Assembly (NCBI GenBank): GCA_020687485.1
Contig: JAJEQR010000001.1
Coordinates: 57,563 to 121,562 of the forward strand
Direction: 5' to 3'
DNA from: Hominifimenecus microfluidus
Lineage (GTDB): Bacteria > Bacillota > Clostridia > Lachnospirales > Lachnospiraceae
DNA: 64,000 nucleotides
Part shown: piece by piece, positions 18,639-26,986 of the stretch
Layout of the letters: each line of letters starts with the position of its first letter
Position numbering within the stretch: the first letter of the stretch is position 1
The notes under the pieces: generated by a model
What the model was told of the DNA's origin: nothing
What the model saw: the letters and a program-made list of their open reading frames with translations, nothing else
Databases searched by the model: none
Translations under genes and position numbers: made by a program

Positions 18639-19417
18639 TCTTCCAACCTCCGTTTCAGCATAAGATACTGCGCAAGCATCGACAGCAGGCAGATTTCGCC
18701 AAGGAAAGCGACGGTTCCAAGGCTGCCGCCCTCCCAGTAGTGCTCCATGGCCAACCACTCTCTTGGATTCAGCGTATATACGCCCGGTAGATAGCGGGAA
18801 GTAATGATAACCATCAGATAACTGAGCAGGAACGGCCCGCCGTAGATCATATATCGGTTCCGGAAGAGCAGACTGCACAGAAAGCCCGCTCCGGCCCAAA
18901 AGACTCCCATCAGGAATACAGCGGCTCCACCCAGCGCCAGCACTCCGGAGGAGATCGCCGGAGTCTCGGCTGCAGCCTCCATCGGCCGATAGATCAGCGC
19001 CAGGATCAGATACGCCAGGAAATATCCCAGCGAGCTGCACAGTCCGCCGCCCACCGCGTTGGCTGTGATACGCGAGGCGGCATACTTCTCCTTCGTCGTC
19101 CGCGGCATATACGCTTTCCAGTACCCGTTCTTTCTCTCATCCAGCCAGGAGGCCGCATAGGGAAGGGTGCTGACCAGCGGGAGCAGAAATACAACGGCTT
19201 CTCCGCTCAGTCCCTTTCGAAAAAGGGTGGTATGATATCCGGCCTCCAGTCCTTTCGCAATCTTCTCCGCACCCGGAAATAGATCTTTGCCGCCCGGCAG
19301 GATGATTGCCGCCGCGATCACCAGCACAGCTGCCAGAAATACGCCCTGCCCCAGCGCCCGGTCCAGATCTGAGCTGAACTGATACCAGCCGCTTTTCCAT
19401 CGTTCTTTTCGTTTCAT
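18635..19417 (-). CDS. ABC-2 type permease-like membrane protein
   Basis: A 260-residue protein with six predicted membrane helices, one near residues 27-42 and the rest from about 75 onward. The cytoplasmic loop around ASWLDERKNGYWKAYMPRTTKEKYAASR has the ER/KxG feature seen in ABC-2 exporters (the loop that touches the ATPase). Encoded 36 bp after the lipoprotein gene and coupled (ATGA) to the second permease, so the two probably form a heterodimer with the ATPase at 17064-17696. Confidence 0.75.
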   Translation of the reverse strand: MKRKERWKSGWYQFSSDLDRALGQGVFLAAVLVIAAAIILPGGKDLFPGAEKIAKGLEAGYHTTLFRKGLSGEAVVFLLPLVSTLPYAASWLDERKNGYWKAYMPRTTKEKYAASRITANAVGGGLCSSLGYFLAYLILALIYRPMEAAAETPAISSGVLALGGAAVFLMGVFWAGAGFLCSLLFRNRYMIYGGPFLLSYLMVIITSRYLPGVYTLNPREWLAMEHYWEGGSLGTVAFLGEICLLSMLAQYLMLKRRLEE

Positions 19418-19453
19418 TAATTTTCTTCGCTTCTCTTTCTATATATCCTGCCT

Positions 19454-20908
19454 CTAATACCGGTATCCGCGGTTGATAATGCTTCCGTCGATCGCATTGA
19501 TTGTAAGCTCCGTGTCCGCCCACAGATCTGATTCTATGTTCGCTTCCTCCCAGATTTCATAGACATCCCAGACTGGAACCATGGTAAAGCTGCTGTTGTC
19601 ATTCGGCTTGCGCACGCACATCAGACCAAGATCCACAGATACAACTTTCTGACGAACCTCTATATCTTCCATATCCGCATCCTTCATCATGATCTGCTCC
19701 TCGATAATGGACTGCACCTTCTCAAAGGAAATCATCTCCACATTCTCCTGCAGGATTTCACCTTCCTGCATTCGGTCACTCCATGAGAAGCTTGTGATGC
19801 CCTCATCCCCGACATACACTTCAACCCTCTCATATCCAAATGGAATATAGGTGGCCTCGATCTCCTCATCATCGGTGCCGGAATACATGGTCGTATTCTC
19901 CTGCATACAATTGACTTCGCGCACAAAGCGCATCTGATAGCCGATGTAGGATTCAATCTGGCTGTCCAGACTGTTCTCCAGCTCATCCATCTTGCTTCCA
20001 TTATATGTGGGATTGATTTCTTTTACGGTCAGGTTGTTGCCAGGCTGAAGCTTCTCCAGCAGATCCTTCACCATCTGCACCGCTTCCTCCTCGCTGTATT
20101 TGCAATTATTCGGAATTTCCTCGGTTCTCATCTTCCAGAACTCGTCCGTCACCGGATAGCCGGTTTCCGGAGTCTGCAGATAATAATAACCTCCGGTTCC
20201 CCAGTCCGAATTGTAAATACTCAGATTAGCCTCCATATCGCCCACCTTACCGGTAATATCGAACCCGTTATAATAGCCGTTCGCTGTAACAGTCTGATAG
20301 TCTTCACTCTGCACCAGCTTATACTCCGGCGCTTCGTATTTCGGTTCCGGCGCCGTCTCCGGTGCAGTCTCCATCTGCGCCGTCATCTCATTGATCCTAT
20401 CCTGATGTTCTTTCTCGTAATTCTCGATATACGCCCGGTTATTCTCATCACTTGCCAGGTTCTCCTTCTCCTGCTCCCAGTTTTCATTCTCCTGATTGAT
20501 CCAATCCATATAATCTGACTTGGTGGCAACGTATTCTTCCGTCTTCCACACTTTTGCGTTGCCGAAGAAAGCTTCCGTCCAGATTTTTGTATCTTCATCG
20601 GTAAAATCATCCCGGATCGCATTCGCTGTGCTGGCCTTGTCAGTATCCGGCACATTGACCGGTGCATTATCCGCCGTATAAATATGCTTTCCGCTGGAAT
20701 CCGTCACCTGAAAACTGATCGTCTCCGGAATGTTCATCTGCTCCCGCAGTGACTTCCCGACAAGTTCCGGTGCAACATCCGCTGCCTGCGTCAGCTTCTC
20801 CTGCTGCTCGGCTTTCTGCACAATCACATCCTCCTCCGGTGTCGCCTGGCAGGCGGAAAGTGCCATCATGGCTCCCATCAGAAGTATCAGAATCTGTTTT
20901 CTCTTCAT
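19454..20908 (-). CDS. lipoprotein, DUF6034-like, first gene of the ABC operon
   Basis: Surface lipoprotein of 484 residues with a classic signal and lipobox (MALSACQA, lipidated Cys near residue 20), an acidic coiled-coil-prone stretch with many Glu/Asn (EQEKENLASDENNR region), and a mixed alpha/beta C-terminal half. It resembles the DUF6034 lipoproteins common in Lachnospiraceae; function unknown. The start at 20908 has AAGGAT before it and gives a proper signal peptide, unlike the 22-codon longer open frame. Upstream is an array of 11-bp repeats matching that of the two-component operon at 24.9 kb, so it is probably induced by that regulator. It could be the sensing or substrate-binding part of the ABC system. 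Confidence 0.75.
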   Translation of the reverse strand: MKRKQILILLMGAMMALSACQATPEEDVIVQKAEQQEKLTQAADVAPELVGKSLREQMNIPETISFQVTDSSGKHIYTADNAPVNVPDTDKASTANAIRDDFTDEDTKIWTEAFFGNAKVWKTEEYVATKSDYMDWINQENENWEQEKENLASDENNRAYIENYEKEHQDRINEMTAQMETAPETAPEPKYEAPEYKLVQSEDYQTVTANGYYNGFDITGKVGDMEANLSIYNSDWGTGGYYYLQTPETGYPVTDEFWKMRTEEIPNNCKYSEEEAVQMVKDLLEKLQPGNNLTVKEINPTYNGSKMDELENSLDSQIESYIGYQMRFVREVNCMQENTTMYSGTDDEEIEATYIPFGYERVEVYVGDEGITSFSWSDRMQEGEILQENVEMISFEKVQSIIEEQIMMKDADMEDIEVRQKVVSVDLGLMCVRKPNDNSSFTMVPVWDVYEIWEEANIESDLWADTELTINAIDGSIINRGYRY

Positions 20909-21003
20909 ATCCTTATTCCCCTTTGCTTGTTCTGCGTTTCTTTGTATTTTTCTTTTTTGTTTTCGCTCTTGCATTTTTTTACTTTTTTTAACGATCTGGT
21001 ATG

Positions 21004-21057
21004 ATTCTAGTGAGGAAATGTATCATGATTTCATCTGAAATGTATCTGAAGTGTATC
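21004..21057 (-). promoter_or_regulatory. activator-type promoter with four 11-bp repeats
   Basis: Read on the minus strand: four tandem 11-mers (21047-21057, 21036-21046, 21025-21035, 21014-21024) with consensus GATACATTTCA, three of them near identical. They end 4 bp before a -10 box TAGAAT (21004-21009). The place of the -35 box is inside the array and has no TTGACA-like sequence, as expected for a promoter switched on by an OmpR-family regulator. Confidence 0.75.
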
Positions 21058-21063
21058 AAAAAA

Positions 21064-21768
21064 GATTCTTTTGTGGTTCCGCGCATGGTGCAGCTGATCG
21101 AGAACGGATGGGGCACGAAAAAAAGCATCCCTCAGCTGATTCTGGCGGGTGCTTCCTGTGATGATATCTTCGTAATTGTGCTGTTCTCCACCTTTGTCCG
21201 CATGGCGCAGGGCGGCAGCGCCAGTGCCTCGGATTTCGTTGAAATTCCAGTCTCGATTGTATGCGGGATTGCTCTTGGTATCCTGGCAGGATATCTGTTA
21301 AGTACGTTCTTTGAGACTGCCTATGCGCGGGCACACTGCGTCCGTAACAGCATGAAAGTAATTCTGGTGCTCGGCGTGTCTTTCCTACTGATGTCTGTAG
21401 AGACCTAGCTGAAAGGAATTGTGCCGGTGTCCGACCTGCTCGCCGTTGTCAGTCTGGCATGCGTAATAAAACTGCGCAGTACGGAATTCGTCTCCCGTCG
21501 GCTGTCCGAAAAGTTCGGCAAGCTGTGGCTCGCCGCGGAAGTTATCCTCTTCGTGCTGGTTGGCGCGGCGGTCGATATCCGCTACACACTGCAGGCCGGA
21601 GCTGTGTCTCTTCTTATGCTTGCCGTCTCTCTGGCATTTCGTTCCATTGGTGTGCTCTGCTGCCGGCTGGTTCTCTCTGTCGCTGTTCTTGCGATATTGA
21701 TTACCGCTCCGCTCGGCGCAATCGGAATTGATGCCAGCTATCGGAAGCTGCTGCAGAAACAGGAATGA
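21064..21768 (+). pseudogene. decayed cation:proton antiporter
   Basis: Remnant of a CPA-type Na+/H+ antiporter. The frame has FVVPRMVQLIENGWGTKKSI and PQLILAGASCDDIFVIVLF, which match the middle of such proteins, but the first 150 or so residues are missing. An in-frame amber codon TAG at 21406-21408 splits the frame at VET/LKGIVPVSDLLAVV. Near the 3' end the sequence jumps from FRSIGVLCCRL to VLSVAVLAILITAPLGAIGI, lacking about 40 residues that relatives have. Three lesions make a functional product unlikely. The fragment lies on the opposite strand between the two halves of the envelope module. Confidence 0.8.
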
Positions 21769-21780
21769 CAATGATTCTTA

Positions 21781-22806
21781 TTATCTGCCATAGCCGTCAT
21801 CCGTTTTCTGCAAGTACATAAACATATCCAGTTTATGCTCATTACTCATTATACAGTAGGATACATTGTCATCTCTTATCAACAGATACGTATTGTAATC
21901 TGCAATAATCCTTGTGGCAAAAGAAAGCGGATAACACAGGAGTTCCTTTCCATTCACATCTTCCCCTGACTGAATGTCATCACAGGGGATAAGAGATGAA
22001 AGCCCCCATTCCAGATCCAGGCAGTTAAAATCGATACCATTCGCTTCGAAATCAATGCTCTCATACCGAACCACACGCACATGCAGCAGTTCTCCTGTCT
22101 CCAGATCAAGTGCCAGCCACAGCGTTCCTCCTGCTGTATGAAAAGTGGTATCCATAGCCTCGTTATAGCTATAGATATTAAAAGTGAATCCTGCCTCTAC
22201 CGACCAGCAGCGGTATGTTCCAAAATAAGTATCGCTGTACTGATAGATTCTCGGAGACATATTTACATCAAACGCAAACTCCAGATATGGATAAACTTCA
22301 CGAAAGCCCTGATCCATGGAAGCAATGGCATTTTCAAGTAAGCTGGACAGCCAGTCACCTCCATTCGCCGCCCAGTAATCTTCATTCGCTACCCAATCCC
22401 CTACTTTATTATAAGGATCATAAATCACCTCTGCCTCTTCATGCTTCCGCTTGTCCGCCTTCTCCATCTGCTCATCCTGGTTCTGTTCTGAAGCATCCGA
22501 GTTGCCGGAAAATGTTCCTGCTTTCAGTTCATTCAGCGACGGCGGCTCCACATGAGAAAGTCCGGACCACACCAACTCTCTCTTACTCTCCCAGACTCCT
22601 GATGTCAGGCGAAGCTTATCTTCCATCGTCATATCCTGAATTGTAGTCAGAGCACCTGTCCCGGTATAGTAATCTCCATCCGGCTGACGAACTGCTCCCA
22701 GCTGTTCTTCCCCATTTTTCTGCAGAAAATATCCCGGTAGGAAAATTCCGGCGGCAGCAACTGCCAACATGGCAAAGAAGGCGATTGCATTTTTCAAAAA
22801 TTTCAT
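21781..22806 (-). CDS. exported or membrane-anchored protein of unknown function, after the histidine kinase
   Basis: 341 residues with one N-terminal hydrophobic segment (about 7-28, no lipobox), then an extracellular part: a short acidic linker with EQNQDEQMEKADKRK, and a region rich in aromatic residues (YLEFAFDVNMSPRIYQYSD, YFGTYRCWSVEAGFTFNIY). I do not recognise a family. The ATG is 5 bp past the kinase stop, so it is the third gene of the regulator-kinase-protein operon and a good candidate for an accessory sensor or a modulator of the kinase. Some resemblance in composition to the lipoprotein at 19454-20908 is possible but not proven. Confidence 0.65.
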   Translation of the reverse strand: MKFLKNAIAFFAMLAVAAAGIFLPGYFLQKNGEEQLGAVRQPDGDYYTGTGALTTIQDMTMEDKLRLTSGVWESKRELVWSGLSHVEPPSLNELKAGTFSGNSDASEQNQDEQMEKADKRKHEEAEVIYDPYNKVGDWVANEDYWAANGGDWLSSLLENAIASMDQGFREVYPYLEFAFDVNMSPRIYQYSDTYFGTYRCWSVEAGFTFNIYSYNEAMDTTFHTAGGTLWLALDLETGELLHVRVVRYESIDFEANGIDFNCLDLEWGLSSLIPCDDIQSGEDVNGKELLCYPLSFATRIIADYNTYLLIRDDNVSYCIMSNEHKLDMFMYLQKTDDGYGR

Positions 22807-22811
22807 TTCTA

Positions 22812-24239
22812 CTACTCTTCCTCCTGCTCCCGGTCAAATTCCACACGCATGATCGTACCCTCTCCGACAGCACTCTCTACTTCCAGCGCAGCACCGTGTT
22901 TCTCCAGAATCTTCGCCGCCAGAGAAAGTCCCAGGCCAGCGCCGCCCTTCTGGCGGGAGCGTGACTTATCTACCATATAGAAGGCTTCTGTAATCTTGTG
23001 CAGATCCTCCGCCGGGATTCCACAGCCGTGATCTTTTACTTCAAAAACCACACCATCCTCCGTTACATATGATCGAAACAGAATTGACTGTCCGTCAACC
23101 GAAGCCTTGCGTGCATTATCGATCATATTGATGAATACTGTCTTTAAAAGTGTGCCATCACCGCAGATGCAGGCATTTACCGGCTGCACAATCAGCTTTA
23201 TGCCATCCGCTTCCGCTAAAGGACCCGCACTGTCACCGATAGATTCCATAAAGTCCGGCACATAGATGCGGTGCATGACAAGATCTTCCTGATTCAGCAG
23301 GAACATCTCAAACAGTTTCATTGACATGTTCTCCAGCCGGACCCCCTCATGAAAAATATATTCTGCAGCCTTCTGCCGCTCCTCCATCGTCAGATCTTGT
23401 GCTGAGAGCATCTCTGCATAGCCGATAACCGAAGTGAGCGGTGTCTTCAACTCATGGGTAAAGTTGGCTACAAACTCCTCTTTGCGGCGATTCTCCTCTT
23501 CCAGTTCATTGATATTGTTCTCCACAGCTTCAGCCATCACATTAAAATCTTTTGCCAGGCTGCCGATCTCATCTTTGCTGTGAATACGAGCACGTGTGCG
23601 ATAGTTGCCCTCTGCAATGCGCCCGGTCGTCTTCTTCAGACGCCGGATCGGCGCGGTAAGTACGCCGGTGATCACGGACAAAACGACTGCGCACAAGATC
23701 AGCAGAGCTCCGGTCAGATAGCGGTAATACTGCGCCTGCAGCTCCTGTTCTATGTAGACAGAAGAAATATCTCTCTGATTAACCACATAATACGTATGAT
23801 CAGAGAAAGAGAAGCTTCCGGCCGCCGCCACATAATATCTGTCGGCATCTGTATAGAATATGTATTGTTTTCGTCCTTCTTCCAGATCACCGGTAAGAAG
23901 ATTCGTGTCTGTATCCATAGGGCGCTCCTGCTCTTCGAACAAAGCCTGCTCTTCGTTACGAATTTGAAAGCAGATATCGGTTCCTTTCAGAGATTCCAGA
24001 ACCTCATTTCCAATTGTCTGCCACTCTTCCTCCTTTCCAAAGAAAGAGTTCTGCAGGATACGATTCACCATTTCTGTCTCAACACCGGCAATAATCAGCT
24101 GATTCTCGCTCATGACATGCTGCACTTCCAGATCCATACTGATCTGAAAACTGCGGTTCATCAGGAGATAGCCGCTGATGCCGAATGCCGCGGCGATTAG
24201 GAGCATATTCCAGAAAAGCACTTTCATTCGAAAACTCAT
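22812..24239 (-). CDS. sensor histidine kinase
   Basis: Membrane kinase of 475 residues: membrane helix at about 7-27, an extracellular sensor of about 140 residues, second helix near 172-193 (LLILCAVVLSVITGVL), HAMP linker, HisKA with the phosphoacceptor in NFTHELKTPLTSVIGYAE, and HATPase_c with N-box DNARKA, DHGCGIPAE and GGAGLGLSLAAKI. All catalytic boxes are intact. It lies between its response regulator (17 bp upstream) and a small exported protein. Signal unknown; the extracellular domain points to an envelope or extracellular peptide cue. Confidence 0.93.
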   Translation of the reverse strand: MSFRMKVLFWNMLLIAAAFGISGYLLMNRSFQISMDLEVQHVMSENQLIIAGVETEMVNRILQNSFFGKEEEWQTIGNEVLESLKGTDICFQIRNEEQALFEEQERPMDTDTNLLTGDLEEGRKQYIFYTDADRYYVAAAGSFSFSDHTYYVVNQRDISSVYIEQELQAQYYRYLTGALLILCAVVLSVITGVLTAPIRRLKKTTGRIAEGNYRTRARIHSKDEIGSLAKDFNVMAEAVENNINELEEENRRKEEFVANFTHELKTPLTSVIGYAEMLSAQDLTMEERQKAAEYIFHEGVRLENMSMKLFEMFLLNQEDLVMHRIYVPDFMESIGDSAGPLAEADGIKLIVQPVNACICGDGTLLKTVFINMIDNARKASVDGQSILFRSYVTEDGVVFEVKDHGCGIPAEDLHKITEAFYMVDKSRSRQKGGAGLGLSLAAKILEKHGAALEVESAVGEGTIMRVEFDREQEEE

Positions 24240-24256
24240 GCACTTCCCCTTTCCTG

Positions 24257-24907
24257 TCAGTCCAGACGATATCCGACCCGGTATACCGTCTTCAGTCTAT
24301 CTTCAAGATGCAGCTTTTTTCTTAATCGCTGTATATGGAGATCCAGCGTTCGTGTATCTCCTTCAAAGTCGGATTCCCATACAATCTGGAAGATGCGGCT
24401 GCGGAACAGCGCCACACCCCGGTTGCGCACCAGCAGAACCAGCAAGTCAAATTCCTTTGGCGTGAGCGATACCGGCCCCTCCGGCGTCATCACTTTCCGG
24501 CTCTCAACGTCTATCTCCATATTATCATATGTCAGGCGGGAGTCTACTTTGTGAAATCGTCGAAGTACAACCTCCATGCGTGCCTGCAGTTCCGCCATAG
24601 CGAAGGGCTTTGTAATGTAATCCTCCGCTCCGGCCAGGAGTCCTTTCACGCGGTCATCCACCGCCGTCTTCGCAGTCAGAAAGATCACGGGAATTCCCAT
24701 TGGACGGATATAATCCAGAAGTTCATAGCCGTTCACTTCCGGAAGCATGATGTCCAGAAGCGCCAGATCATAGGTATGCGTTTCCAGCAGAATCGCCGCC
24801 TGCCGGCCGTCTGCAGCAGCCGTACAGTGATACCCCGCTCTTGTCAGATTCATAGACAGCAAATCCCGAATCGGCGCTTCATCTTCTACAATCAATATTT
24901 CCAGCAT
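24257..24907 (-). CDS. OmpR-family response regulator
   Basis: 216-residue DNA-binding regulator: receiver domain with acidic pocket (VEDE), phosphorylation site Asp52 (LALLDIMLP), Thr78 and Lys100 (DYITKPF), then a winged-helix trans_reg_C domain (LTPKEFDLLVLL, DTRTLDLHIQRLRKKL). The ATG at 24907 with AAAGGGGAATACG ahead is preferred over an open frame 30 codons longer. It heads the operon with the histidine kinase. Its own promoter and that of the lipoprotein/ABC operon carry matching repeat arrays, so it probably controls both. Confidence 0.95.
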   Translation of the reverse strand: MLEILIVEDEAPIRDLLSMNLTRAGYHCTAAADGRQAAILLETHTYDLALLDIMLPEVNGYELLDYIRPMGIPVIFLTAKTAVDDRVKGLLAGAEDYITKPFAMAELQARMEVVLRRFHKVDSRLTYDNMEIDVESRKVMTPEGPVSLTPKEFDLLVLLVRNRGVALFRSRIFQIVWESDFEGDTRTLDLHIQRLRKKLHLEDRLKTVYRVGYRLD

Positions 24908-24945
24908 ATCGTATTCCCCTTTCCTCTTCTGTATCCGATGTCCAT

Positions 24946-24999
24946 AGTATAACCGCTTTTTGCATCCAAATTGTATCCAACCGTATGCAAAAAGCATTG
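24946..24999 (-). promoter_or_regulatory. autoregulated promoter of the two-component operon
   Basis: Minus strand: -10 box TATACT (24946-24951), then after 4 bp two good 11-mers (24956-24966 GATGCAAAAAG and 24967-24977 GATACAATTTG) and a weaker third (24978-24988). The same DNA holds a perfect inverted repeat GCTTTTTGCAT / ATGCAAAAAGC (24955-24965 and 24985-24995). Geometry is the same as at 21004-21057. Confidence 0.7.
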
Positions 25000-25025
25000 T
25001 TTGCGCCGTAGATACCTCCTGATGA

Positions 25026-25075
25026 TAAAAGAGGCGGAGACCTGCCCGAAAAATTCCCGGAACAAATCTCCGCCT
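25026..25075 (-). terminator. terminator of pckA
   Basis: Stem AGGCGGAGA / TCTCCGCCT (25032-25040 and 25067-25075), followed on the minus strand by CTTTTATC, 48 bases past the pckA stop. Confidence 0.85.
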
Positions 25076-25122
25076 GATTTATTTATACTTATCTGTGCTC
25101 TGTATGTTCACACAGAGAGCCC

Positions 25123-26790
25123 CTACTTCACCATATCGCACATGACGCTGATCAGATCCTCGATGGACTCCAGCGCCTCTGCCGGAAGCTGATCGTAGCC
25201 GTCTTTCACGATATATCTCTCGCTGACGAAGCGGCGGCGACCCTTCATGCCTGCCTGCAACTTCTGGATATAATCCTTATCAGTCAAATCCGGAACGAAT
25301 CCTTCCCACTCCATGATCTCAAGATTTTCGAACGGTCCCCACTGCTTGAACTCAGCCTTGCCGTCCACGATCGCTTCAATAATGCCAAGTGTATCCGCAG
25401 GCTTTACCTTCTTGCCCATGAAATCACCGGTATTGATGATGTAGCAGTCCGCGCCGAGATCATCCACCAGAGACTTGAACTTCGTATAGTCCTCCTTCAG
25501 CGGATATGTACGGAACGGGTTCGCATAGGGCTCATATACCAGCATGTTCATATCGATGCCCTTGGCCAGGTTCTCCGCCGTACTGCGCTTGGTTGCCAGC
25601 GTGGCACCCATAACGGAAGCCAATGCACCGCCCTTTACCTTCAGGATCGGAGGCAGGGTAGGATCCTTCATAATCCAGAAGATCGCATTGATCGGCTCAT
25701 CAATCTTATCCACACGGTTCGGAGACCACAACTTCGACTTGATCGCACGGCCATTGCCATTGCGGATATCCTCAGTTACAACTACGACATTGTCATCCTC
25801 ATCCGAGGTTGCGCCGCAGTTCTGTACGGTCAGCAGATACTTGTTGGCATCACAACCAGCCGGATAATCCGCTGTCTTATCAAAATATGTCGGCTCCATA
25901 GCAATTGAGAAGCCCTTCTCTGAGTTGATGATAAATGCATCATCATGAAGAATCGTTACGTCATACTTACCGTTGTGCTTGTTATGCGTAATCGTGGACT
26001 TGCCGGAACCGGACAGTCCGAATACGCTGGCTACAAACTTCTTGCCATCCGGCAGATTGTAGCGCTTCTGTCCGCCGTGGCAGGCCACATAGCCATTGCG
26101 GGCTGCTACCGACCAGGCCAGCGTCAATGTGCCCTTCTTATACTCGCCAAAATAGCGCATACCAAGGATCGCTGCGCAATTCATCTCAGGATCAAAATAA
26201 GCCAGTCCCTGCGGATGCTCTGGATGACGGAAATCAGGGTCAGCAAAGATATAGATATCGCCCTCGCCGTCGATCGGCTTCGACTGCTTATACATACGTA
26301 CATATTCATCAGAACGGTACTGGAAGTTCAGCATCCAGGAATACATATTATTCTCAAAGCCTTCCGGGATCAGCAGATGAGCCTTTACCATGAATTCAGG
26401 GTCCAGGCCGATATAAACCTCTGCATGATACATCTTCTTGTAGCGGGAATCATAAACCGCCTCCAAAAGCTTTTTATTCAAATCATCCGTATCCACTCCC
26501 GGCTGGCCGGCAATGCGTCTTGCAGAAGCAGTACGTCCGGTGACTGCGCCGTCATTGAAGAGCAGTACCTTGGCATCCTTGGGAAGACCAAATGTTTCGC
26601 CGTGATAGATCGGCATATCGGTTACTACCGTACCAGGGGAATTCTTGGCCAGCTCATAAGCGGCACGCACACTGGGCACACGAACTACGTTGTTGCCGTA
26701 GAAAGCGGTCTCAATGATCGTTCTCATCCTTCCGAAATACGGGCTCCCTGTGTGGATATCGCTTGTAGGGAAGCAGGCTTGTGTAGACAT
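25123..26790 (-). CDS. pckA: phosphoenolpyruvate carboxykinase (ATP)
   Basis: Interconverts oxaloacetate and phosphoenolpyruvate; in anaerobic Firmicutes it may run in either the gluconeogenic or the CO2-fixing, ATP-forming direction. The kinase-1a P-loop GLSGSGKST is followed by the metal/kinase-2 stretch ILHDDAFIIN, and the N-terminal half has the ATP-type pattern TGRTASARR. Length 555 residues, normal for ATP-PEPCK. The ATG follows TTAGGAGGTAAC. Single-gene unit with its own promoter and terminator. Confidence 0.95.
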   Translation of the reverse strand: MSTQACFPTSDIHTGSPYFGRMRTIIETAFYGNNVVRVPSVRAAYELAKNSPGTVVTDMPIYHGETFGLPKDAKVLLFNDGAVTGRTASARRIAGQPGVDTDDLNKKLLEAVYDSRYKKMYHAEVYIGLDPEFMVKAHLLIPEGFENNMYSWMLNFQYRSDEYVRMYKQSKPIDGEGDIYIFADPDFRHPEHPQGLAYFDPEMNCAAILGMRYFGEYKKGTLTLAWSVAARNGYVACHGGQKRYNLPDGKKFVASVFGLSGSGKSTITHNKHNGKYDVTILHDDAFIINSEKGFSIAMEPTYFDKTADYPAGCDANKYLLTVQNCGATSDEDDNVVVVTEDIRNGNGRAIKSKLWSPNRVDKIDEPINAIFWIMKDPTLPPILKVKGGALASVMGATLATKRSTAENLAKGIDMNMLVYEPYANPFRTYPLKEDYTKFKSLVDDLGADCYIINTGDFMGKKVKPADTLGIIEAIVDGKAEFKQWGPFENLEIMEWEGFVPDLTDKDYIQKLQAGMKGRRRFVSERYIVKDGYDQLPAEALESIEDLISVMCDMVK

Positions 26791-26841
26791 ATTGTTACCT
26801 CCTAAATTATCCTATTACCTATTCTCGTAACTCTATTCTTT

Positions 26842-26869
26842 ATTCTACATCACGCTATCTAAAAGTCAA
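26842..26869 (-). promoter_or_regulatory. promoter of pckA
   Basis: Minus-strand TTGACT (26864-26869), 16 bp, TAGAAT (26842-26847), about 50 bases before the start codon. Confidence 0.7.
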
Positions 26870-26927
26870 CGGCTTCGACAGTTATTTTATATATAATTTT
26901 TATATTCTCCAGTTTTCTTTTTAAATA

Positions 26928-26978
26928 ATAAAATCCGGGGTTTTGTGCTTTATTAAAGAAAAAGCGCAAAACCCCGGA
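26928..26978 (-). terminator. terminator of thrC
   Basis: 12-bp perfect stem with arms 26934-26945 (TCCGGGGTTTTG) and 26967-26978, beginning 8 bases after the thrC stop and followed by TTTTATTATTT on the minus strand. Confidence 0.9.
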
Positions 26979-26986
26979 TAAAAAAA

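Noticed and set aside
18639..19040. N-terminal extension of the permease frame (134 codons)
   Set aside because: Overlaps the other permease gene in a different frame; sequence is noise-like and the ATGA junction at 18635-18638 gives a clear start.
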